From: Dastarcus helophoroides
Lineage: Eukaryota; Arthropoda; Insecta; Coleoptera; Bothrideridae
Assembly: GCA_028583605.1 (NCBI GenBank)
Contig: CM053329.1
Span: 15,344,148 to 15,408,147, forward strand
DNA: 64,000 nt
Direction of reading: 5' to 3'
Made by a program: the position numbers and the translations under genes. Positions 11,457 to 22,900 of the stretch are shown here, piece by piece. The number at the start of each line of letters is the position of its first letter. The first letter of the stretch is position 1. Below the pieces are notes generated by a model that had not been told where the DNA came from, did not search any database, and saw only the letters and a list, made by a program, of their open reading frames with translations.

Positions 11457-11803
11457 TGAATGCAAGAAAATGTTAATGCTGCCATCTGTTGGCTTATTAA
11501 CGTAGCTATTGCTAGTAGATGAAAGTGCAGATACCTTCAATACCACCTAAGAATAACATAACGTCATAAATACACCTATATAAAATTGTTTGCCACTAAA
11601 TTTACAGTAACCTCGCTGTAAGGTAAATCGTCCCGATTTTTAGGATTTTCAGATCGATTCATTGGATCGATCTATTATGTGAGATCGATCTAAAAAATCT
11701 ACCTGTTGATTTTTCGATTAATCGATCTAGACCGATTGGGCGCTCGCAAGATGGCGATTGTCAACGTAGCGTCGCGCGCCTGCGTATTCCGCCAAACCGA
11801 ACA

Positions 11804-11813
11804 CTTCCTTTTT
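11804..11813 (+). promoter_or_regulatory. 5'TOP-like pyrimidine tract of RpS13
   Basis: CTTCCTTTTT lies 61-70 nt upstream of the RpS13 ATG. Ribosomal protein mRNAs start with such a tract, which mediates growth-dependent translation, so transcription probably initiates here. Position inferred, not measured. Confidence 0.45.
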
Positions 11814-11873
11814 ATTACGAGTTGTAAGCTGTCAAGCTGCTCTTTACACGTTTTTAGCAAATAAAACGCAAAA

Positions 11874-12538
<665 letters not shown>

Positions 12539-13631
12539 GTTTGAAATGAAGTTGTTTGTAAAATATACCTTAAAGAATTGAAACTTGGTGGTTTTTGTGA
12601 GTGAAATTCTTTCCTACATTTCGACTTGTTTAAGATATAACTCTAACCAATTAGTGAGTTCTAAATTTATGTATTTTTATGAAAAATTCGATTTTTTTTT
12701 TCAACATTTGAAGTTTCTTTCAATTTTTTTTAGTTTGTATGAATCTCAGAAAGTTGGAATTTAAGAATTAATGTTTATTCATTTTATTAAATATTTAGGT
12801 CCACAGTTCAGATTTTTTCTTCAAGAGATCTTCGAAATTTAAAATTTTCTAATAAATGTTCTATAATGAAACAGTGCAATTGTACTTCTGGTTGAAATGT
12901 TAAAATATTTTAATTTTTTTTCTCTAACTTAAGAATTTATCCAGTCAACCTTTTTTTTTTGTCTTAAATTGTCGATGTAACCTCAAAATATTCTATTTTC
13001 TTCAAGATATTTTCATTAGAAGTGTTACCTTTTTTCAGTTTTAACTGGAAAATTTGCTATAAATTCCCCTTCTTTTTTTTTGAAACTTAATTCTGAAAAT
13101 GTCATCTTAAACTTACAACTTTAACTTTTTTTTCTTGAAATTTAGGAATTATTCACGAAATATTGTTATTTGGGAGGAATTTTTGCTTTATTTTCGAAAA
13201 ATGTTGGAAAATTCAACTTTTTGTCGCAAAACTTTTGGTTTATATTTTCAACTTTTCCTTTAAATTGAATTTTCAAGTTAATGCTTCGTCATATTTAAAA
13301 TTTATTCGTCACCAAATTTAATTTCAAAACTTCTTTATTTTGTTTGATATTTAAATATTTCAACATTTTAAAGAGGGTTTATTGTAAAAATTCGTTTTTT
13401 TTTTTTGGAAATTCTTTGGTGTTTGAACTTCAAAATATTTACCTTTTTTCTATCATTTTTCCTTTAAAGTTGAACTTTCATGAAAATTACTTCATATATT
13501 TCCAATTTTTTTTCAAGATTTTACCTCTTTTTTCAAAAATTCGGGTTTTTTCAGATTAATGTTTAAATTCCCTTCTTTTTTGTGGATTTCGATCGAAATT
13601 ATTACTTTTCTGCAAATATTAAGTTTAAATT

Positions 13632-13735
13632 CCCTCTGAAGATGATAGCTTGGCTGTCGAAAGGCGTTAGAGCAATCTTTGTTGTGTTTTTTAATCTTTC
13701 TTGGTTTTAGGGGACTGAGATTTGTATTTCAATTT
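13632..13735. mobile_element. Foldback element, copy B (right half)
   Basis: Carries CTGAAGATGATAGC, GCTGTCGAAAGGCGTT and the arm ending in TTTCTTGG. The hammerhead-like core is damaged (GAAAGGCG instead of GAAACGCG), although the stem GATAGC/GCTGTC still pairs. Confidence 0.7.
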
Positions 13736-13795
13736 ATAAAAACAATATTTACCTACATAAAATAAGCTGGTTATTTTGTAGATTTTTCTTGTTAC

Positions 13796-13876
13796 CCGTG
13801 TGAAGGTCAGCAAGAAAGAAAAGTCCTTCCCACAGGAAACGCGGAGTTGGCTATATAGAAGTATTACTTATATGGG
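13796..13876 (+). repeat. Dispersed repeat, copy 2
   Basis: Partner of 11374-11456; both contain a GAAGTATTAC-TATATG end. Confidence 0.6.
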
Positions 13877-15529
13877 GTCAGCCCTTGGATACCCCTATAT
13901 TGGATTCTCGTAAAAGACGTCTAGAGAGTAGACACTTCGTTACGTCAAGAGCGAAGGGATTCTACTAACAATAAGAAACTAAATACAGTTTAGTTGAATG
14001 CTGAGGCATATTAGCCGTTGAAAAATATCAGAACTAGTCGATTTCATATAATTTTTTGAAAATAAAATAAAAAGCATTAGTTATGAAGAAATACTTTGTC
14101 ATAATCAGGATTTTATAAATAACATTAAAATTAGTGTCCTTCCTTGTATCCGCCCTTCAAAATATTCAATGTTTAAATTTAGAAATTAAGCTGTAGAAAA
14201 AAAGCCCGAAATTTTTAAAAATTTCGAGGTTTTTTAGAAATGTTTCGAAAAGTCTAATTTTGTTTCTAGTTCAAAAAAGCAGAAACTTCGCTTGACATGT
14301 CGAGGATAAAGTCGAAATCTTCAAAAAGAGCTGGAGTTTCAAGAATTTGGACTAGAATTCAACACTTTGATTAACTCAAAATTTCGAGATCGTAAAGTTG
14401 ACAGTTGAGGAAAAAATTAAAATTTTATGTTTGATCTCAAAATGTTTTAACTTATTTTTTTTAATTTCGATTTTAATGTCTAAATGCAATTAATTGTGAA
14501 AAACGTATAAGCAGTTTAGAGAGAAGTGGAAATTTTGAAACAAAGGTGAACCAAGTTTAAAGAAGTTTCTAATTTTTTAAAGTGTGCGAAAGAAAAATGT
14601 CAACTCTGATGTCAGGTTTAAACTGGATATATGATTTTTTTTAATTAAAATCAAAAACTTAGATCTAGTGAGAACTGCAAGGTTCTAAATGTTGATTTTT
14701 TACCAAAATTTTATTTTCTTGTCATTAGGACTAATAAGATCGATAATTTGGAATTAAAACTGAAGAAAAATTTAAGGATTTAAAAAAACTTGTTATTTAA
14801 GTTTGGGAGTTTCAATTTTTCTTCAAGGTTAGATTCCTGGTTAAATAAATATTTACAGATTAAGTCAAAAAAAAAGCTACCAAATTTCCACAAAAAAGTT
14901 TCTCGAAAATTTGAGTTTAAAGTCGAAATTTCGAGAAGAAACTTTGAATTTCCCCCAGTCTACTTTTATCGTAATTTCTAAATTGCAGCCAAACCAGTTT
15001 AAAATCGAAATCTGCATATTAAAATAAAAAATATTTTGGAACTTAAATATTTTTCTAAATTTCATATTAGAGTTAAAATTTTGGAATTGCCCAAAAATTT
15101 CGAATTTCAAGATGATTTTTTTTTCACAATTTCAGGTTTGAAGTTAGCAATTCAAAATTAAATCCAAAACTTTGAGAATTTGTTTTTATTTTTAAATAAA
15201 TTCAGCTTTTTTTTTGAAATTTTATTTTATTATTCAAAATTTCAAATTCTGAAATTTAAACAAAAATAATTCTATAATTTTCGGGTATGAAAGTTATAAG
15301 CCTAATCATTGAATTGAAAATACGTTTAAATTTGTAGAAAAACTTGAAGTTTATAAGAATTATAACCTCTTGTAGCAGAAAATTTCTGCGGAAAAGTCAA
15401 CATTTCTAGAACTATTTGGAACTAAAGAAAAACATTTCCCAAAATTTCTAGTTTAACCTTTAGTTTAAATTCGGAATTTTGATTAAATATCGAACACTTC
15501 AATCTTGAGTGTATTATGTTGTCAAGATT

Positions 15530-16680
15530 TTGTATATTTAATTTAGATCTATCTTAAATACTCAGTGGTGGAGTTGGAGATTAAAATTTCGTTAAGATCA
15601 ATAATGTTTTATTTTTCCACCATAATTTTATCTTCATGCTTGGAAACGTATACCTAATCGATTGAATATACTAAGAATCCTAAGAACAGATGAGACGTTT
15701 CATCTGAAATTGAATCGGTAATCTTTTGCCTTTGATCATTTTTAATAAGACGGTGGTCAAAATTTCAACGAAAAAGGAAAATTCATCAGTAATAGTTTAT
15801 TTTTTCATTATAATTTCGCCTTCATATGGAATAGTTTTCTAAGCTATACGTAATAGAAAGCTTATACTAAAGACACTAGAAACTAATCAGAAGCTTCATT
15901 TTAAAGTAAACCTCAGATCGCCTTCATAATCTTACGTATTCGGGTAAAATCAATCCATCTCAGTACTCAACGATGCTTTTGGTGTTCAAAATTTCAACGA
16001 AAAAGGAAAGTTCATCACTAATAGTTTATTTTTCCACTATAATTTTGTCTTCATATGGGACACTTTTCTAAGCTGTAGGTTATCGAAAGGTTGTGCTAGA
16101 GACACTGGAAACTAATCATAAGCTTCATTTTAAAGTAAACCTCAAATCGCCTTCATATTCTTACGTATTTGGGTAAAATCAATCCATCTCAGTACTTAAC
16201 GGTGCTTTTGGTGGTCAAAATTTCAATGGAAAAGGAAAGATCATCAGTAATATTTTCTTTTTCCACTATAATTTTGCCTTCATGTGGGACACTTTTCTAA
16301 GTTGTACGTTATCGAATAGTTATGCTAGAGACACTGGAAACTAATCAGAAGCTTCGTTTAAAATTAAATCTTGGATCGCCTTTAAATCTTACGTATTCAG
16401 GCACAATTCATCAATCTCAGTACTCAACGATGCTTTTGGTGGTGAAATTTTTAATGAAAAATGCAAGTTCGTCAGTATTATTTTATTTTTCAATTACAAT
16501 TTTGTCTTCACATGGTACATTTTTCTAAGCTATAACTGATCGATCGGGTTACGCTAGAAACCGAATCAGAAGTTTCATCTGAAACTGAAGAGCGAATCTG
16601 GTCATAATCCTACGTATTCGGATAAAGTCTATCCATCTTAATAGTCGTTTGGTGGTCAAAATTTCAATTTTATCCTTCAA
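15530..16680. repeat. Tandem array, unit about 229 bp, immediately upstream of FNBP4
   Basis: GGTGGTCAAAATTTCAA-like phrases recur near 15752, 15981, 16210, 16438 and 16651, with a weaker first unit near 15567. Each unit also contains a CTAATCAGAAGCTTCAT phrase and a TACGTATTCGG phrase. Units are diverged (roughly 80-90% by eye). The last unit ends about 260 bp before the FNBP4 start codon. Confidence 0.75.
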
Positions 16681-16939
16681 GGTGAAGTTTTTTTGTAGAA
16701 TTCTCTACCTTTTCTGTGTTGGCTAGCGGAATTCACTAGTGTTAGTGGTTTGTGGTGGAATTTTAAAGATCCGGTAGCGACATTTGGCATTGAACCACTG
16801 GCAACACTGGTCAACTTTGACATTCAAATGTCAAACATTGAACTTGTCTATGATTTTTGCTATAACCTCAATCTTAAAATCCTACCTCGAAATGTTGTAT
16901 ATTTTGCTGTTAAATGTTAATTAAGTAGTTCCTAAAGCA

Positions 16940-19900
16940 ATGAATTCTACGGTCGACGACTTCTTAAATGAGATCAATGAAATCGCCCCATTGAAACCCC
17001 CAGATGAAGAAAACGGTACGTCTGCGATATTATTATCTAGCCAGTAAACATCTTCTGTTTGTAGTTTGGCAAGAATGTTACGATGAAAAAAGCGGTTTTA
17101 ATTACTACTGGAACACCAAGAGCGACGAGGTTATGTGGGATGTACCCTCCAAGTACAGATCTGCGAATCAGTCAATACCTTTGTCGAGAATTCCAAAGCC
17201 AGCACCTAAGATCTACAGAATAGAAGACAGCGTTCACGCGAACAATTCGCTTAAGCAACTGAATGCCAATAGAACAAAGGTAGCCAAGGCACAGCCAGTA
17301 CAAAAAGTTAACAAATTTAAAAAGCCTTCTAGTGATTCGGATGATGAGTAAGTCGCTTCTAAATTAAACTTCACAGTATTTAAATATTTAAACAGGAAAT
17401 ATTCAATTTTCAGGAAAATAACACTTATAAGCTCATATGGTGGTGATTCTGAATCAGAATCGGACGAAGAAGTACCTCCTCCACCACCTCTTCCACCTAA
17501 AAAGGTAAATCGAAGAAATTTATGTCTTACGTTTGTTGATAAATTGTCGATTTTGGTGGCACGATTGATCCTTGGTTGTCTTCAAAAATTGTCCCCTGAA
17601 ACCAAGAAAAATTAAAAAATACAACAGCTGCTAAGGCGAATTTCGACAGCCAAGCTGGCATTTTCAGAGGGATACTGGCTGTTTATAGTTATAGGAAAAT
17701 GTGTTTGGGTCGACTGCATACATATAAAATATTGGTTAGGTTTCTGAAGCAGGAATTCAGATTCAGGCACCAAAATGAGCGCATTTCATATGAAACGTAC
17801 AACATAATCAGGTGCTTGTGCAACTGACCTAGTCAGTTACATGGCGATTGGTTTTAATTTACATGGCAGTTGACTTTAATTTATTGGGTGGTTGGCTTTA
17901 ATTTACGTGGCGGTTGGCTTTAATTTACATGGCAGTTTATCTTTAATTGTGGTTTCTTTATAGTATTAAGAGTTAACTGGAATTTGGACTTTGAACAAAT
18001 TTCTTCATTTTTATGGAATTTTGACTTTTAAACTTGATGCAATGTTTTTCTTACAATTTTAACAGTTAAACTCAAGTGTTCAGTGAAATTCTTTAATCCT
18101 GAAATCTAAAATTTAAACAGAAACTGTTTTTTGTATTTAAATTTGAAAATTTTGTTTCGTTCGAAATTAAGACCTTTTTGAAATTGCAACAATTTTCTTG
18201 AAATTTCGACTTTAATCTTGAACTCGCAATTCTGGGAGAGTATTTTTAAATTCGAAGTTTTTTCTACTTTAATCTTCCAGTTTTAAGTTTAATTTCGAAT
18301 TTTTGGCTACACAACGTTTCGATTTTACATCAGAAAATTTGCTCGTTAGGTATTTTTTCAACAAGAGGAGGTTATTAACTTGGTAAACCTGCAACACTTA
18401 TACATTTTTTTTTGTAAATTGTGATCTGGGTTTGTAAAAATATAATTTAAATTTCTTGACTAGTTTGGAAAGGTTTTTATACCTAAAGGTTGATAGTTTT
18501 CAAGTAAAAAATAGAATCTTGAGCAGAGATTATGCGTTTGTGTAAAAAAATTGAAATTTCATTAAACGAAAAGGTTGCTGCCATCGATAATGATGAGAAC
18601 ATTTTGTGATTATATCATTAACATGATATAACATGATCTTTAAGTTTTCAATCTGAAACAAAACTAATGAACCGCTGATGATGATTTACTGCTAGAGTTC
18701 TCTTCCTAGTTGAACCACTGGAATGAGAATTCGCAGAATCTGAAGCATCTTAATCGACTAACAATTAATCCGTACCTAACCGAAATTTTGTAATAGGTTA
18801 CCGAACCAAAAACAGTTTCTGAGGATAAAGAAGTCGAAAGCGACGCTGAAGATTACGGGGAAGATATTTTGACTAAAATGAAAAAGGCAGCTCAACAGCT
18901 TAAACCTTCAGAAAGCCTTAAAAGCAACGGAATTGCTTTAGTAGCCGGTTATAGCGATTCAGAAGAAGAAGAAGAAGACGATTTGGAAAATCTCCAAGAA
19001 CAAGTAAAACAAGAACACAAACAGGAAGTCTCCCATAGTACACTTTTCCCCATCGTACAACCCATCGACATAAACGACTTCAAAGTGGATAGTACCAAGG
19101 GACGAACGAAGCCTGAATTGGATGAAGAAGATGCCGCATTGAAGGCTTCGCAGAGAAAACGACGAATAGGTGTGACCCTTATCAATAACAAAAAGCCTAA
19201 AGTAGACGAAGAAAATTTGGAACGAAAAGGCTTGGGCTTCGAATCTGGTTCCAGTTCGTACAGCAACTTCAAAAGTGGGGGGCTACAGTTCGTTAAAGGC
19301 GACACTCTTAATGAAGAAGTCGTCGCGCGAGGGAAAGAACCAGAGGAAGATGCGACTAAAATCGAAGAAATTCACTCTTCATATGACACGCTGAATGAAA
19401 AATTAAAATTCTTAAGCGTTGGCAGTCAGAGTCCTTCCCCGGTTCAAGTAATGATTATCCAAATAGAAGTAAGCGTAAGTAGTGTGCTGGCGCTTCATCT
19501 AAATGTAATAATTTTTAGACTCTTTTCAATGCGATGAAAGAGGGTGGTTTAAAAGCTGGTTATTTGAAAAAATGGTTGGAAGACACGAGTGGCGATCTCA
19601 TTAAGTTGGAGAGGGCCGCAGCACCTGAAGGGTGGCTTTTACAGTGGGATAGGTAAGGCAGAATCTAAACGTTTAATTTTATCGTCCTTTAGGCCATCAC
19701 CCTTAATAAATCCGTCCCTGATTTTATTCAGATGGTGTTCAACGTGTCCGCAGGTAAGAATCTTCAAATTTTTAATTCGGCGACTAAAGTGTGTTTTTAA
19801 GATTTGGCGTCACAAATCGTAGCAGTTTTTATAAGAATTAGATTGCACAATTGTAATTACTAGTGCCACGATGACATCTTTCCTTTGCAACTGTTCCCGA

Positions 19901-22900
19901 GAAATATTGACGTGATTTCCTAATTTATTACAAGTATCGAAGCTCAGAATGAACAGTTTATGTAATGAGTTGTAATGAATAAAGATACTTAAAATTAATA
20001 ATTAAAGGATTGTTTCGATGTTGTCGTTTATTGTTAACCGAGCTTAGCTTGTGACCTTATTTCTTAACAAAACTCACTTTAGTTTCCTCCAAATCAAACG
20101 GTGAATAAATTGAAGTGTTGTCCACAATTTTTATTAAAACAATAACTTTTCAAGGATCTTCATCTTTTGATCATCAATAATGATATTTCCATCTTCCATT
20201 TTTTCGCCCAGAATTTTTGTAATTTCTCTAGAAATTTCGAATTTAAACTTTGGAAGAAATTTCGACAAAAGTGTCGAAATTATCGATTTAAAAATGTCAG
20301 TAGTCGACTTTTTTTATAAGAAATTCAAAATTCTAGGAAAGTCAACGAAATCAAAGCGAAAATTGTGCGAATTTTTTTTATTTTGAAAATTAGTTTTTGT
20401 CATTTTTTACTTTGACTTAAAATTTCGATTATTTCAAAAGGTTATTTCTTGAAAAATTTAGTTTGTTTTATATTTAAAAAAATGAGTACGGGGATTTTAA
20501 AAAATAATTAAACATTTTAAAAAATCCTCGAAGTTTTTTGTTACAATTTCCCCAAAAAATCTACACAATTGAAGGTTTTCGTTGACAGATCCAAATTCTG
20601 ACTTTTTCCCCAACATTTTTGCAAATTTGCAGTTTTTATAGTATGTTTTTTTTTTTTTTTTGATTGATTGATGACAAAAACAATGCCTTATGTGGCTATC
20701 ACGCCATCTCGTCAAAATGTGGCAACTTTTTTTTTATAATACAAATTTTTAACGCAGAAACCGGTAAAATTTCTTCGCGGACCGGAGATCTAGGAGATCA
20801 GTTGCAAAAGTATTTGGGTTAATTTATTTCCTCTTGATCTCCATTAAAGTAGCTTATCATGGACAAATGCAACGATTATGTTCGACTGTTCTGAAATATG
20901 ACTTCTTTATCTTTTACGTTTCGGAGAAATAAAAACAAAATAACAATTTCTTTTTTATTTATAAATAAAAAAGAAATAAAAACAAAATAACAATTTCTTT
21001 TTTATTTATAAATAAACCGAACTCTTGTACTACTCGAGAAAGTATTCTGTTGCTCAAAATCATTCGAATTCTTCTTAATTATTACTTAACTACAAAATTG
21101 TAAGTAACCTACGCAAATAGAAGCAATAATTTTATCGAGGAACATTAAGTCACAAATATGAAGGTTTGTAGTTTGTTCAAATTTGACTCTTTGAGTTAAT
21201 AAGTATAACATTAATATAATTGTTGTTGATAATGACGGATTTTTCTATGTTTAGGCATCATCGACGAGGACAAAATGGGACATCTGGCTTGGAACATATT
21301 AACTGTAATTTTATAATGAAAAATCTACTATTTTAGATATAAAATGCTATAAGCGACAGGTAGAGTATGTTTGCCCCATTGTTTAAACCACTGAAAATCA
21401 TACATTTGGAAGGTGCATACAGCACAACATTGGAAATGATTTCTGTTGGTTACAATCGGTAGAACCTTTGTTGAGGATTTTAACTTAATTAAGCTGCAAC
21501 TTTCAATTGATTAAAGCCAAAACAAGATTTGTTCTTATGACTTACTTATTTCTATATTTGATTAGAACAGTTATTAACTTTTATTTTTCTATTAATCGGA
21601 AGTTATTGCAGCCATTCAGCCTTAGTTGTAGCAGCCTGTACCTGCTATTCTCCCATAGTGCTGAAACGCGCTACACAAAGGGAGCTATTATTATTTTTGC
21701 AGTACTGAACAATCTCCTCGAATATTGAGTGATCTCGATAAAGATGTGAAATATTTTTTATTATTTTTTAATAACTTGTTCATTTTAATGAGTTTTTTGT
21801 CACCTATGTATTTTAAAAATCTGGTTATTTGAAATATTAGTCATTAAGATGCAAATGTCATTCAGTATTCTTATAGCCTCAGTGATAAGATTGGCAAAAG
21901 TTGTTTTTTTTCCGAATAATATAAAAAATAATTGCACCAATTCAAAATTTATCAAATGGGGTCTATTGTAACAGTATCGGATTAAAAATTGTGTACAAAA
22001 TTTATTAGTGAATAACATTTTAATGTTTAGTAGTAAAAAACGAAAGACGAGCAAATTCCTGAGTTCTCTATCGAAAATTTCAATGTTTTAGGGCCCATAA
22101 GAGTTATTACTACCATAATATAACTACCGGTGAGGGCCAGTGGGAATACCCTCAGCCCGATATCATCAGATGCGATGAGGCTATGGACATTTCGACCACA
22201 CCTCCACCGAGTAATTTCGAAGAGTCTATTAGTCAATCACCACCTGGATCGCCCTACGTGGGGGCAAGAAGTCCCACACCACCACCGCCCCCTATTATAA
22301 GCACAAATGGTAAGCTAGGCGCAGTTGCAGGTTCCCCGGATTTTTTGTTAATTAAATCCCTTGTCCAATGGATAATAATTTTTGATACGACTTCCGTTTA
22401 TTTATTTTATTGAGATTCTGATTTGGCAAAAAAATTTCCAGACTATTTTTAAAACTTAGTTTTTGGAAGACTAATCAAATCACTCAATTTGATTAGTCTT
22501 TTTGAAAATTGAAATACAGAACTTGTCCCCTGAAACCAAGAAAGATTAAAAAACACAACAGAGGTTGCTCTAACGCGTTTCGACAGCCAAGCTTAGCGTT
22601 AGAGCAACCTCTCTTGTGTTTTTTAATCTTTCTTGGTTTCAGGGGACAAGTTCTGTATTTCAATTTTTGAAGATAACTGAGGACCAGTCCGTTCCACCAA
22701 ACTAATAGTCTTTTTGAATCTTTATTTTTTTTAAGTTCCATCCATTCGCGAATTTTTTCTCAAAATTTCATCTTAAAACTCGAATTTGTTATAAATTATA
22801 AGATTTGAATTAAAAACTTTTAAACTTGAAATGTAAGATTTTTTCGAATGATTTTAGGATTAGTTGTAATTTTAATTAGGAAAAAAAATCGAATTTTTTA

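Larger units (their letters stand above)
10199..11803. other. Divergent intergenic region between PHRF1 and RpS13
   Basis: No coding exon supported. It should hold the PHRF1 promoter (near 10200-10300) and the RpS13 promoter (near 11700-11800). It contains a 199-bp inverted-repeat element (11033-11231), a possible second one bounded by GGCGCCAYCATAGT-like sequence (about 10752-11010), and one copy of a dispersed repeat (11374-11456). Confidence 0.6.
12539..15530. other. Intergenic AT-rich sequence between RpS13 and FNBP4
   Basis: No coding exon supported. 12600-13620 is pyrimidine-rich on the plus strand with TTTTC/AAATTT words. A half foldback element lies at 13632-13735 and a dispersed repeat at 13796-13876. 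14150-15530 is degenerate AAATTTCGA texture. Confidence 0.6.
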
